64,000 bases of DNA, taken from the NCBI RefSeq assembly GCF_018736145.1, contig NZ_CP059997.1, forward strand, positions 7,191,501 through 7,255,500. The letters run 5' to 3'. Below, piece after piece: positions 40,603 through 49,214 of this stretch. The number at the start of each line of letters is the position of its first letter. Position 1 is the stretch's first letter. Made by a program: the position numbers and the translations under genes. The notes beneath the pieces are model-generated. The model had not been told where the DNA came from. It worked only from the letters and a program-made list of their open reading frames with translations, and searched no databases. This DNA is from Amycolatopsis sp. CA-230715 (GTDB lineage Bacteria; Actinomycetota; Actinomycetes; Mycobacteriales; Pseudonocardiaceae).

Positions 40603-41268
40603 ATGCGTTCCTACGGTCACTACTGCGCGGTCGCGAAAGCTCTGGACGTGATCGGCGACCGCTGGACCCTCCTGGTGGTCCGCGAGCTTCTCCTGCAGGG
40701 CGGGTGCCGCCACGCCGACCTGATGGCAGGGTTGCCCGGAATCGCCACCAACCTGCTCAGCGACCGACTGCGAAAGCTCGAGGCGAACGGGCTGGTGAGC
40801 CGAGAGGTGGCGGCTCCGCCGGTGGCCGCCACCCTCTACCACCTGACCGACGCGGGCCGGGACCTGCGGCCGGTCCTTCGTGCGCTCGGCTTCTTCGGCG
40901 CGAGGTACATGCCCAACCCCACCGGCGACGAGGAGATCCGCAGCCACTGGGTGGCGTTCCCGGTCGCGGAGTTGGAGTTCATCGAGGACGCCCAGCCCGA
41001 CGGACCACCTGTGGTCATCGAGATCCGAGTCGGGGACAGGCCCACTTTCCTCGAACTGAGCCACGGCGAGCTGCGATCGACGTTCACCGCTTCCCGAGCA
41101 CCCGATCTCGCGCTGGAAGGCCCCGCACCACTCGTCCTCGGGGTGCTCACCGGGCAGCTCAAGCTGACACAGGCTCGTCAGCTGGGGTTGCACACCGAGG
41201 GGTCGACCGCCCCGCTGCGGCGACTTCGCTACCTCGTCCCGATAACCGAATCGGAGGTCAAAGCATGA
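40603..41268 (+). CDS. HxlR family transcriptional regulator
   Basis: The 221-aa protein has an N-terminal HxlR winged helix (HYCAVAKALDVIGDRWTLLVVRELLLQGGCRHADLMAGLPGIATNLLSDRLRKLEANGLVSRE). An extra C-terminal domain of about 100 residues (WVAFPVAELEFIEDAQPDGPPVVIEIRVGDRPTFLELSHGEL), of the SCP2-like/effector type, lies in many actinomycete members. It overlaps the hydrolase gene by 4 bp and probably controls that operon and itself. Confidence 0.85.
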   Translation: MRSYGHYCAVAKALDVIGDRWTLLVVRELLLQGGCRHADLMAGLPGIATNLLSDRLRKLEANGLVSREVAAPPVAATLYHLTDAGRDLRPVLRALGFFGARYMPNPTGDEEIRSHWVAFPVAELEFIEDAQPDGPPVVIEIRVGDRPTFLELSHGELRSTFTASRAPDLALEGPAPLVLGVLTGQLKLTQARQLGLHTEGSTAPLRRLRYLVPITESEVKA

Positions 41269-42149
41269 CCACGCGACAGTCCGCGGGCGAACGTCCACCG
41301 TGGGTCGTCGACGCCCTTTTCCCCTTCACGAGCCGCTTCGTCGACGTCGACGGCCACACCATCCACTACGTGGACGAAGGGTCGGGCCCGACGCTGCTGT
41401 TGCTGCACGGCAACCCGACCTGGTCGTTCGAGTACCGCGACGTCATCCGCGCCCTGCGGGAGGAGTTCCGCTGCGTCGCCGTCGACTATCCCGGCTTCGG
41501 GCTGTCGAGCGCGGCACCGGGCTACCGGTACCTGCCCGAAGAGCACGCCCAGGTCGTCACCGCCTTCGTCGACAGCTTGGCCTTGAGCGGTGTCACCCTG
41601 GTGGCCCATGACTGGGGCGGTCCCATCGGCCTTGCCGCCGCCCAACAGCGGCCCACCGCCTTCGAGAGCCTGGTGCTGGCCAACACCTGGGCCTGGCCGA
41701 TCGGGGACCTGCCCATCAAGGCCATCTCCCACCTGTTCGGCAATCCCTTGGGACGGTTGCTGGTCCGGCGATTCAACCTGTTCGTCAACGCGATGATCCC
41801 GGTCGGGTACGGGCGGCGGAAGCCGACCGCCGCCGAGATGGCCCACTACCGGAAACCGGCCACCGTCCCCGACGCGTCGGCGGTGCTCCCCGGGCGCATC
41901 ACCGCCAGCCGCGACTTCCTCGCCGAAATCGAGGCCGGTCTCGCCGACCTCGCGTCGCTGCCGACGCTCATCGTGTGGGGCGACGCCGACTTCGCCTTCC
42001 GGGCCAAGGAACGACAGCGCTGGGAGGACACCTTCGCCGACCACCACACCGTCATCGTCGAAGGCGCCGGCCACTTCGTGCAGTCCGATGCGCCCGAGGA
42101 GTTCGCGGCGGCGATCCGCGGCTGGCGGAAAACACCGGAAGAGTCGTAA
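41265..42149 (+). CDS. Alpha/beta hydrolase (haloalkane-dehalogenase-like)
   Basis: The 294-aa protein has the fold signatures LLLLHGNPTWSFEYRDVIRAL (oxyanion HGNPTW), the nucleophile elbow VAHDWGGPIGLAAA with Asp instead of Ser, VWGDADFAFRAKER (acid) and GAGHFVQSDAPEE (His). An Asp nucleophile with HGNPTWS is typical of haloalkane dehalogenases and epoxide hydrolases. The substrate is unknown. It is co-translated with the HxlR regulator upstream and the TfoX-like gene downstream. Confidence 0.85.
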   Translation: MTTRQSAGERPPWVVDALFPFTSRFVDVDGHTIHYVDEGSGPTLLLLHGNPTWSFEYRDVIRALREEFRCVAVDYPGFGLSSAAPGYRYLPEEHAQVVTAFVDSLALSGVTLVAHDWGGPIGLAAAQQRPTAFESLVLANTWAWPIGDLPIKAISHLFGNPLGRLLVRRFNLFVNAMIPVGYGRRKPTAAEMAHYRKPATVPDASAVLPGRITASRDFLAEIEAGLADLASLPTLIVWGDADFAFRAKERQRWEDTFADHHTVIVEGAGHFVQSDAPEEFAAAIRGWRKTPEES

Positions 42150-42496
42150 TGGCCTACGACGAGCACCTTGCCGACCGTGTCCGGGAGTTGCTGGCGCCCG
42201 GCTCGCCGGTGACCGAACAGAAGATGTTCGGCGGACTCGCCTTCCTTGTCGCGGGCAAGATCGCCGTGGCGGCGAGCAGCCGAGGCGGCCTTCTGGTGCG
42301 GGTCGACTCCACGCGCGCCGACCGTCTCCTCGCGACCACCAACGCGCGCCCGATGGAGATGAACGGCCGAGTGATCCAAGGCTGGCTCCATGTCGACGGT
42401 GACGACCTGCGTACCAAGCGCCAGCTGACCCGATGGATCGAGATCGGCACCGCAACCGCGGAAAGCTTGCCCGCCAAGGGATTCGGTCGACGATGA
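42149..42496 (+). CDS. TfoX N-terminal domain protein
   Basis: The 115-aa protein (AYDEHLADRVRELLAPGSPVTEQKMFGGLAFLVAGKIAVAASSRGGLLVRVDSTRADRLL) matches the TfoX_N domain, which in other bacteria is linked to competence regulation. Most stand-alone members have no known role. The start overlaps the hydrolase stop (taatg). Confidence 0.8.
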   Translation: MAYDEHLADRVRELLAPGSPVTEQKMFGGLAFLVAGKIAVAASSRGGLLVRVDSTRADRLLATTNARPMEMNGRVIQGWLHVDGDDLRTKRQLTRWIEIGTATAESLPAKGFGRR

Positions 42497-42501
42497 GCGC
42501 C

Positions 42502-43131
42502 TCAAGTCCCGATGACGGCCGGGTCCGCTCGGGCGCGCAGGAACCGCCAGGACAGGTAGACGCAGAAGCCCAATGCGGGTGCACCGCCCAGCAGGGTGGC
42601 GGCGATGCCGAGCGGAGCCAGGGCACCGGCCAGGTACAGCGGTAGCAGCACCATCGTCGCGATGCCGTACTTCGCCAGGAAGATCGCCGTGCACGCTTGA
42701 TAACGCCGTCGCCGTGCGGGGTCTCGCCGCCAGCCGAACCGGCCACCGCGTGCCGCCCCGATCGCCAACCCGATCACCGGCCACCGCACCAGAATGGACA
42801 CCCCGAACACCGCACCCCCGGCCACCTGCCAGAGCAGGGTCGGAAGGTAGAAGTCGACCGCGTGCCCGGTACTCCCGGCCAGCAACGCGGAAGCCCCCAC
42901 GATGATCAGCCCGACCGCTGACTGCCAGTACTTCCGGTCGGTGAACACCCGAACCACGGCGAACACCACCACGCCACCGACAGCCACCAGCGCGGCGGTC
43001 GAAACCTGGCCGGTCACCAGATAGGCGACCAGGAACAGCACCCGCGAGGCGACTCCTTCGGCGACCGTGCGCCAACCGCCGACCGCGGCGAACAAGGACA
43101 ACGACTTCTGGGTCAGCAGGCTGAAACTCAT
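42502..43131 (-). CDS. DUF3159 family membrane protein
   Basis: The 209-aa protein has five or six hydrophobic segments, such as VLFLVAYLVTGQVSTAALVAVGGVVVFAVVRVF and LLWQVAGGAVFGVSILVRWPVIGLAIG, with FTDRKYWQSAVGL in the middle. This matches the actinobacterial DUF3159 pattern. Its function is not known. It overlaps the preceding monooxygenase stop by 4 bp on the same strand. Confidence 0.78.
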   Translation of the reverse strand: MSFSLLTQKSLSLFAAVGGWRTVAEGVASRVLFLVAYLVTGQVSTAALVAVGGVVVFAVVRVFTDRKYWQSAVGLIIVGASALLAGSTGHAVDFYLPTLLWQVAGGAVFGVSILVRWPVIGLAIGAARGGRFGWRRDPARRRRYQACTAIFLAKYGIATMVLLPLYLAGALAPLGIAATLLGGAPALGFCVYLSWRFLRARADPAVIGT

Positions 43132-44273
43132 GCGCCCGCCTTCGTCGCGACCGGCGCGGAGAAGGTGTTGCGGCGCATAGTGTTCTCGTAGACGCCGATC
43201 GCGTCGATCAGGTCGAGCCGGCCGTGATAGGTCTGGACCAATGACTCGCAGAGGTGGTGCGCATCCCGCATCGCCAGGTTGCCGCCGAAACCCGGAGCCA
43301 GGTGGATGGCGTCACCGATGACCGTCACCGGGCCGGCGGGCCAGCCGGGTATCGGCGGGATCGTCCCGCCGCGCAGTGCGCGCGTGCTGTCCGGCCATGC
43401 CTCGGCGACGACCGACCGCAGGGCCGGGGGCAGGTCCGCGGTCAACTCCTTGGCGCGGCGCCACACCGCGGCCGGTGATCCGGCCGAACCGAGCTGTTCC
43501 CGGGTGATCGGCAACGCCCACATCACGTAGTCCTCGACCTGGGCGACCGCGTTGAGCGGTAAGGCGGGCAACCACCGCTGCCGCGCGGCCACCGGCGACT
43601 CGGTGAACCGCAGCGCGCCCAGCACCATCATCGTGCCGTTCACCCGCACGCTGGCGGGGCTGTGGCCGATCAGTTCGAGCAGCCCGGTATCGGCCACCGC
43701 CCGCAGGGCGGTCGCGCCCATGAGCATGCGCCGTCCCGTGTTGACCACCCTCGCGTGCGGCAGGTACTGACGGCGGACCGCCGACCCGATCCCGTCCGCG
43801 CCGACCAGCACGTCCGCCGTGTCGGTGCCGCCGTCGGCGAACCACGCACGGACCGTACCGTCGGCTCGCTGCTCGAACCGCGTGAACTCCGCCCCGAATC
43901 GGACCACGTCCTCCAGGCCCGTCAGCAGGACCGCGCGCAGCAACGGACGATGGACCTGCCGCCCCGGCCGCGCCCGGCCAGCCACGCCGTCGGACGGCTG
44001 AGCGCCCGCGACGGTGAGCGCTCCGTCCACTTCGGACAACGTCAGGGTCTGCTCGCGTGGCCCGCCCATCGTGGCCTCGACCATCGCGGCGTGTGCCGAA
44101 GGCAGGCATGCCCGCAGTGCTTCGGTGCCTCGGTCGTCGACATGGAGGCTCACGCCCTGCGTACGTACCAGCGGGTCGTCTCGCTCGTACACGGCGACGT
44201 CGATCCCCGCGCCGCGCAACCCCTGCGCCAGCGTCAATCCGGCCAAACCGGCGCCGACCACGATCACCCTCAT
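43128..44273 (-). CDS. FAD-dependent monooxygenase (PHBH-like)
   Basis: The product is about 381 aa, starting MRVIVVGAGLAGLTLAQGLRGAGIDVAVYERDD, the dinucleotide-binding fold. Later it has VLVGADGIGSAVRRQYLPHARVV and the second FAD motif TVIGDAIHLAPGFGGNLAMRDAHHLCESL. I chose the ATG at 44273, after aaagggg; a GTG at 44294 would start inside the operator. It is divergent from a TetR regulator and shares a 17-bp palindrome. It should hydroxylate an aromatic or similar substrate, perhaps in resistance or catabolism. Confidence 0.85.
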   Translation of the reverse strand: MRVIVVGAGLAGLTLAQGLRGAGIDVAVYERDDPLVRTQGVSLHVDDRGTEALRACLPSAHAAMVEATMGGPREQTLTLSEVDGALTVAGAQPSDGVAGRARPGRQVHRPLLRAVLLTGLEDVVRFGAEFTRFEQRADGTVRAWFADGGTDTADVLVGADGIGSAVRRQYLPHARVVNTGRRMLMGATALRAVADTGLLELIGHSPASVRVNGTMMVLGALRFTESPVAARQRWLPALPLNAVAQVEDYVMWALPITREQLGSAGSPAAVWRRAKELTADLPPALRSVVAEAWPDSTRALRGGTIPPIPGWPAGPVTVIGDAIHLAPGFGGNLAMRDAHHLCESLVQTYHGRLDLIDAIGVYENTMRRNTFSAPVATKAGA

Positions 44274-44285
44274 CCCGGCCCCTTT

Positions 44286-44302
44286 CTTCATCACTGATGA
44301 AG
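44286..44302. promoter_or_regulatory. TetR operator
   Basis: The palindrome has 8-bp arms, cttcatca (44286-44293) and tgatgaag (44295-44302), around one base. A further half site, gatgaag, appears about 40 bp on. It lies between the divergent monooxygenase and TetR genes. Confidence 0.6.
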
Positions 44303-44371
44303 TTCACGCTACCGAGCTTTGGCAGGAAACTCCACCAACGATGAAGAAATCTCCGATAGACTCGTCCGGTC

Positions 44372-44968
44372 ATGGCAGAACACAGTTCCCCCGCACGGCC
44401 CGGCCGCTGGCGAACCGGTGCGGAGAGCAAGCAGCGGATCCTGGACACGGCACGCGCGTTGTTCGGCGAGCACGGCTACGGCGGCACCACGGTGCGCGCG
44501 ATCGCTGCCGGCGCGGGGGTCGATCCGGCGATGGTGTTCTACTTCTTCGGCACCAAGCAGAGCCTGTTCGCCGCGGCGATCGAGATGTCCGCTCAGGTCC
44601 CGCCCGCCCTCGAATCGATCTTCACCGGCGGCCTCGACGGCATCGGCGAGCGCATGATCCGGACGCTCCTGGAGAACATGGACGCCTCGGGCCGCACCCC
44701 GCTCGCGCTACTCACCCGGTCGCCCCAGGCCGACGGCCAGACCGAAACACTGCTTCGCGAATACATCGACCGGGAAATCACCGGCCGGCTGGCGGCACTG
44801 CTCAACGGCCCGGACGCCGCGTTCCGGGCCGGCATGGTCAACGTCCAGCTCTTGGGCCTCGCCGTGGCGCGCTACCTCGTACGGATCGAACCGATCGCGT
44901 CATCGTCCGTCGACGAACTGGTCAGCCGGTTCGGGCCGCTCGTGCAGCACTGCCTGACCGGGCCCTGA
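44372..44968 (+). CDS. TetR family transcriptional regulator
   Basis: The 198-aa protein has a TetR helix-turn-helix (RILDTARALFGEHGYGGTTVRAIAAGAGVDPAMVFYFFGTKQSLFAAAI) and a helical ligand domain. Its last 69 bp overlap the tail of the convergent AraC-type gene. It probably represses the divergent FAD monooxygenase through the 44286-44302 palindrome. Confidence 0.88.
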   Translation: MAEHSSPARPGRWRTGAESKQRILDTARALFGEHGYGGTTVRAIAAGAGVDPAMVFYFFGTKQSLFAAAIEMSAQVPPALESIFTGGLDGIGERMIRTLLENMDASGRTPLALLTRSPQADGQTETLLREYIDREITGRLAALLNGPDAAFRAGMVNVQLLGLAVARYLVRIEPIASSSVDELVSRFGPLVQHCLTGP

Positions 44969-45838
44969 GCCGCCGCGTCCGAGCTGGAGCTGGCGGCCGG
45001 GATCGGCGAACTGCCGCTGCCACGCGATTTCGTCCACTGCCAGCCATTCCTCGCCTGCCACGGTCGTCGGAGTCACGCCGGTGAACGCCCGGACGTCTCG
45101 ATGCAGGTGGGACTGGTCGACGTAGCCGCTGTCCGCCGCGACCCTGGCCGCGCCTTCGCCAGCGGCCAGGCGATGGGCGGCGTGGTCGAAGCGGACCAGT
45201 CTCGCGGCGCGTTTCGGGGGCAGGCCGATCTGCGACCGGAACCGGGTCCACAGGCGCTTGCGGCTCCACCCGAGCTCGTCGGCCAGTGCGTCGACCTGGA
45301 CCCGGCCGTGGCTGCTGGCGATCCGGTCCCAGGCCCAGCTCACCTGGGGGTCTGCCGACGGCCCTGTTGCTGTCCGCCGGGCGAGCGCCACCTCCACCAA
45401 CGCGAAGCGGTCCCGCCACGACGTGGCATCGCCGAGCCGCTGGCAGATCCGTGCCGCGTCCTGGCCCCACAGGTCGTCGAGCGCGACCGCGGCACCGTCC
45501 AGCTCCGCCGGGGAGACGCCCAGTACGGTGCGGGCGACCGTCGGCGCCAGGCGGACCTGCACGCACTCGACGTTCTCGCCCCGCACGCGGATCGCGTCGT
45601 GCATGAACCCGACGACCAGGTTTCCCCGCTGCTCACGGCCGGTGGCGACGTCGACGACGAGCGGGCCGTCACCGAACGCCAGTGCCAGTGTGACCGCCGG
45701 GTGCGGCACCGCGCGCACGTCGACCGAGCCCGCGCCGCGGCTGCGGAACCCGGCCATGCCGACGCCCGCAATCCGTCCGGGCCCCGCGGGCCGTGCGACC
45801 TCCCACGCGGCCAGGTGCTCGTGCGCGGTGGATCGCAT
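44900..45838 (-). CDS. AraC family transcriptional regulator
   Basis: This 312-aa protein has a variable N-terminal domain with a cupin-like pattern (VRAVPHPAVTLALAFGDGPLVVD). The C-terminal AraC DNA-binding region follows (RVQVDALADELGWSRKRLWTRFRSQIGLPPKRAARLVRFDHAAHRLAAGEGAARVAADSGYVDQSHLHRDVRAFTGVTPTTV). The tail beyond that (about 45 residues) overlaps the TetR gene on the opposite strand. The overlap could mean that the AraC gene has lost its original stop. Confidence 0.82.
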   Translation of the reverse strand: MRSTAHEHLAAWEVARPAGPGRIAGVGMAGFRSRGAGSVDVRAVPHPAVTLALAFGDGPLVVDVATGREQRGNLVVGFMHDAIRVRGENVECVQVRLAPTVARTVLGVSPAELDGAAVALDDLWGQDAARICQRLGDATSWRDRFALVEVALARRTATGPSADPQVSWAWDRIASSHGRVQVDALADELGWSRKRLWTRFRSQIGLPPKRAARLVRFDHAAHRLAAGEGAARVAADSGYVDQSHLHRDVRAFTGVTPTTVAGEEWLAVDEIAWQRQFADPGRQLQLGRGGSGPGQAVLHERPEPADQFVDGR

Positions 45839-45955
45839 CGCCCCATGCTACGGGGCACCGGCCGGAACATTCGCCCAAGACGCCCTTTCGACTGTCCAAA
45901 GAGGACGATCGGTGTCGGATCGCCTCGCCGGTCAGGCGTGCTGACACGGCGGCGA

Positions 45956-46279
45956 TCAGTCGTCGTCGGGCTCGAGCGCCGCGGCTGCTTCCCGGTGTTC
46001 CGGCGGTGGGCGGCGCGGCTCGCGGACGCCGCCAGGATCCCCGTCGTCGGTGACCCAGACGGTCACCGTGCCCCACCGCGCCAACTCGGTTCCGGCCGAG
46101 GGGAGCTGGGCCACGACGCGGCCGTTCGTCAGCGGGTGGGGGCTGTCGGGATCGGGTCCTTGCAGGAGCAAGCCGGCGTCATGACCGGAAAGCCATGCGT
46201 CGAGTGCTTGTTTCCCCGCGAAATCCGGCACCACGACCGGCCGCGCGTCCCGTGAATGTCCGTCTGCCAACGCTTTCAC
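45956..46279 (-). CDS. Stand-alone PASTA-domain-like small protein
   Basis: The 107-aa protein contains one PASTA-like unit: VVVPDFAGKQALDAWLSGHDAGLLLQGPDPDSPHPLTNGRVVAQLPSAGTELARWGTVTVWVTD. PASTA domains bind peptidoglycan fragments when outside the cell. However, no signal peptide or membrane segment is present here, so it may be cytoplasmic or a fragment. The tail is acidic/Pro-rich. Confidence 0.55.
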   Translation of the reverse strand: MKALADGHSRDARPVVVPDFAGKQALDAWLSGHDAGLLLQGPDPDSPHPLTNGRVVAQLPSAGTELARWGTVTVWVTDDGDPGGVREPRRPPPEHREAAAALEPDDD

Positions 46280-46324
46280 CCGCAGCCAGGGTACCGCGAG
46301 CCGGTTGCCAGGTGAAGACCGAGA

Positions 46325-46684
46325 TCAGGGCAGGTGGGAAAGCACGTTGACGACCGTGCCGCCGGGATCTTCCACGAAGAAGCGGCGCACGCCCCACGGC
46401 TCGTTGGTGCGGGGGTAGGCGATGCGCAATCCGCGCCGCACGGCCTCGGCGTGCGCCGCGTCGACCGCCGCCGCTCCGTCGACCTCGATCCCGAAGTGCG
46501 GCGAAGGGTACTCGGCTCCGTCCGGGATGACGATGACCTGCGCCGTGGGATTGGCCGGGGACCGCAGGCACAGGACCGGATCTTCCATGGCGATCTCGAG
46601 CCCGAACATCGCGACGTAGAAGTCCCGGGACGCGGCAAGGGCTTTTCCGTTGGCGTAGGGGTGAATTCTCCTGATCATCGGCAC
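46325..46684 (-). CDS. VOC (glyoxalase/bleomycin-resistance-like) family protein
   Basis: This 119-aa protein has the VOC fold pattern: ASRDFYVAMFGLEIAMEDPVLCLRSPANPTAQVIVIPDG, then HFGIEVDGAAAVDAAHAEAVRRGLRIAYPRTNEPWGVRRFFVEDPGGTVVNVLSH. The metal-type His and Glu are in HFGIEV and FFVEDP. The substrate is unknown. Confidence 0.8.
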   Translation of the reverse strand: MPMIRRIHPYANGKALAASRDFYVAMFGLEIAMEDPVLCLRSPANPTAQVIVIPDGAEYPSPHFGIEVDGAAAVDAAHAEAVRRGLRIAYPRTNEPWGVRRFFVEDPGGTVVNVLSHLP

Positions 46685-46732
46685 AGCGTCGCAGTCACGG
46701 CCACCGGCTGGCTTGGACGAATGGGAAGCGGC

Positions 46733-47248
46733 TCACTTCCCGGGATCGAGGACGTACGCCAGTGACGCGCGGGCCGCCGCCGTGGAAGCGCCGGTGACGA
46801 CGGCAAGGAGCGCGGCGCGCCACGCGGCGGCCAGTATGTCCGCGGCGGGTGCCTTGTGCTTCGTCAGCAGCGGGCGCAGTGCGGCGGTGACCGGGTCCTC
46901 GCGCTCCACCGGCGACTGTTCGCCGAGGATCCGGCACACGGTGAACCGGACGGCGGCGTCGAAGGCCACCAGTAGCGCGGCGCGCACCGCGGGGCGCCCT
47001 TGGTTTCCGGCGGCCTCGGCGGCTCCTTCCATGCGTTCGACGATCCGCTTTTCCATGTCCTCCCGCACCGCGGTGTACAGGCCGAGCTTCGAGCCGAAGT
47101 GGTGGTACAGCGCGCCCGTGGTGACGCTCGCCTTGCCCGCCAGTTCGACGACGTTCACCGCCTCGTACCCGTCGAGTTCGAACTGGTGGATGGCCGCCTC
47201 GATGAGCCGAGCCTTGGCCGAACCCGGTACCGGGACCCATTCGCGCAT
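46733..47248 (-). CDS. TetR family transcriptional regulator
   Basis: This 171-aa protein has the TetR helix-turn-helix (LIEAAIHQFELDGYEAVNVVELAGKASVTTGALYHHFGSKLGLYTAVREDM). It is divergent from a VOC protein gene 53 bp away, with a gtaa-N5-ttac element (47279-47291) between them, so it likely controls that gene. Confidence 0.85.
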   Translation of the reverse strand: MREWVPVPGSAKARLIEAAIHQFELDGYEAVNVVELAGKASVTTGALYHHFGSKLGLYTAVREDMEKRIVERMEGAAEAAGNQGRPAVRAALLVAFDAAVRFTVCRILGEQSPVEREDPVTAALRPLLTKHKAPAADILAAAWRAALLAVVTGASTAAARASLAYVLDPGK

Positions 47249-47301
47249 CGGCCGAGCATAACAGGTTGACGGTGGCCCGTAATCAGTTTACGTTCGCGGC
47301 C

Positions 47302-47652
47302 ATGAAACTGACCTTCCTGTACCAGCCCGTGAAGGACCTCAAGGAGTCGGTCGCCTTCTACCGCGACACGCTCGGATTCGACGAGTCCTGGCGGGAGGGC
47401 GAGTCGACGGCCGCGTTCAAGATCCCCGGTACGGAGGTCGAGTTGATGCTCGACGTGCCGCCGAACGCCGAGCCGCGGTGGGGCGCGGGCGGTTTCTACG
47501 CCGTCGACGACGTGGACGCCTTCCGGCAGTCGCATCCGGAGCTCGACTGGCAGGGCGAGGTCGAGATGCCGGGAGGCAAGGGCGCGACCTTCCTCGACCC
47601 GAGCGGCAACGCGGTGCACCTGTTCGACCAGAGCGCCGCCGGGCCCGAATAG
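47302..47652 (+). CDS. VOC family protein
   Basis: The 116-aa protein starts MKLTFLYQPVKDLKESVAFYRDTLGFDESWREG. It continues FKIPGTEVELMLDVPPN and GGFYAVDDVDAFRQSHPELDWQGEVEMPGGKGATFLDPSGNAVHLFDQS, a complete VOC/glyoxalase fold. It is probably a small metabolite or antibiotic-binding enzyme under the divergent TetR. Confidence 0.85.
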   Translation: MKLTFLYQPVKDLKESVAFYRDTLGFDESWREGESTAAFKIPGTEVELMLDVPPNAEPRWGAGGFYAVDDVDAFRQSHPELDWQGEVEMPGGKGATFLDPSGNAVHLFDQSAAGPE

Positions 47653-47658
47653 GCCCGG

Positions 47659-49161
47659 TCAGGGGATGACCGGAACGAACAGGTGCGAGGCGTGGTCACC
47701 GCCGAGGTGGATGGTCGCGCCGTGCCCGCTCCTGCGGTCGTCCGGGTCGTTGTGGGCCAGCAGTCCCAGGTTGTCGTCATCGGCCCGGATGCGGAGCTGA
47801 AGGCGGTGCTCCGGTTCGAGCGTGATGGAGGCGGGCCAGATCTCGACTTCCAGCAGGGTCGGCACGCCGGGTTCGAGGGGCTGGATCTCGTCGTGGCTGT
47901 GCCAGGGCCGGTACGGCAGGCTGCGGTCCTGGTCGAGTTTGCGGTGCGAGGCGCGTAGCCAGCCGACAGCCATCGGTACCGGGGTGGAGGTCCCGCCGGG
48001 GCCGATCGCGGGGATGCGCTCGCCGTCGGCGTCGTACTGTTCCAAGTGGACGAACACGTCGAGGTCGTCGGCGACGTGCGAGACCCACAGCCGCAGTGCG
48101 AACGGGCCGGTGAGTTCCAGCCGTTCGGTGGCGGTGAAGTCGAAGGCCGCCGGGTAGGGCGTCCGGTGCGCGGCGGGCCGGTTCCAGCTGAGTTCCTTGT
48201 GCGCCAGGTAAAGCGCGCGCCACCGGGTGCGGGGGAGCGGCCAGTCCTGTTCGTCGCGCCATTCGACATCGTGGCCGCGGCGGATCGCGAGGCGCACGGG
48301 CGGGACACCGTCCATTGCGGACTGGTCGCCGACGAGGAAGCGGCGCAGGAACCGCAGTTGCAGCTCCTTGGCCCAGTCCGCGTAGTACGGGTCGATGTGC
48401 GAGCCGACGTGGACGACGAGCCACTTGTGCTCGGACGCGGCGCCGAGCCACCCTTCGATGTTGCCGCGCAGGTGCAGGTGGATCGAGCCCCAGTTCCCCG
48501 CCGACAGCACGGGCACCCGCACGCGCGCGAGGTCCACCGTCCGCTCGCGGTACCAGTCGTCGAGCAGTTCGCGCGAGCCGAGTTCGGCGGGCATGCTCGC
48601 GTACTCGCCGCTCAGCTGCGGGATGATCTGCCGCTCCCACCAGTTCTCGGTGGCGTTGGTGTAGATACCGCCCTGGCGGCCCCAGTCCCGGTAGAAGTCG
48701 GTGCAGCCCTCCCACGCGACGACCGCCGCCAGGTGCGGCGGCCGCAGCGCCGCGACGCGCCAGCCCAGCATCGCGTACCAGGAGATGCCGCTGCTCGCGA
48801 CCTTTCCGGTGGACCAGGGCTGCACGCCGCACCATTCGATGACGTCGTAGAAGTCTTCGGCGTCCGTGGGGCTGAAGACGTCGAGGCGGCCTGCCGACTT
48901 GCCCGTGCCGCGCGCGTCGGCGCGGACGACCGCGTACCCGCGTTCGGTCCACCACTCCGGGTTCGGGGTCTCCCACACCATGTGGTCGCCCTGGTCGACG
49001 AGTTCGTACAGCGGGAAGCGCTCCGGCCAGTGCACGTCCTTGCCGTAGGGGCTCATCGACGCGATCACGGGGACCGGTCGCTCGTCGTCTGGCCGGAACA
49101 CGTCGAGGACGAGGCGCGTGCCGTCCCTGGCGGGCACGGTCACGTCGCGGTCGATGCGCAT
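47659..49161 (-). CDS. CocE/NonD family hydrolase (X-Pro dipeptidyl-peptidase type)
   Basis: This 500-aa protein has an alpha/beta hydrolase part: VPVIASMSPYGKDVHW; YAVVRADARGTGKSAGRLDVFSPTDAEDFYDVIEWCGVQPWSTGKVASSGISWYAMLGWRVAALRPPHLAAVVAWEG, with the nucleophile Ser in SGISWYA. The C-terminal jelly-roll domain is typical of CocE/PepX (ERLELTGPFALRLWVSHVADDLDVFVHLEQYD). No signal peptide is present. It is divergent from a TetR gene. It should hydrolyse esters or amides. Confidence 0.85.
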   Translation of the reverse strand: MRIDRDVTVPARDGTRLVLDVFRPDDERPVPVIASMSPYGKDVHWPERFPLYELVDQGDHMVWETPNPEWWTERGYAVVRADARGTGKSAGRLDVFSPTDAEDFYDVIEWCGVQPWSTGKVASSGISWYAMLGWRVAALRPPHLAAVVAWEGCTDFYRDWGRQGGIYTNATENWWERQIIPQLSGEYASMPAELGSRELLDDWYRERTVDLARVRVPVLSAGNWGSIHLHLRGNIEGWLGAASEHKWLVVHVGSHIDPYYADWAKELQLRFLRRFLVGDQSAMDGVPPVRLAIRRGHDVEWRDEQDWPLPRTRWRALYLAHKELSWNRPAAHRTPYPAAFDFTATERLELTGPFALRLWVSHVADDLDVFVHLEQYDADGERIPAIGPGGTSTPVPMAVGWLRASHRKLDQDRSLPYRPWHSHDEIQPLEPGVPTLLEVEIWPASITLEPEHRLQLRIRADDDNLGLLAHNDPDDRRSGHGATIHLGGDHASHLFVPVIP

Positions 49162-49214
49162 GGGTCTTCCCTCCGATGAGTGAAATGTGAACGCAAATTA
49201 TCATTCGCATCGGG

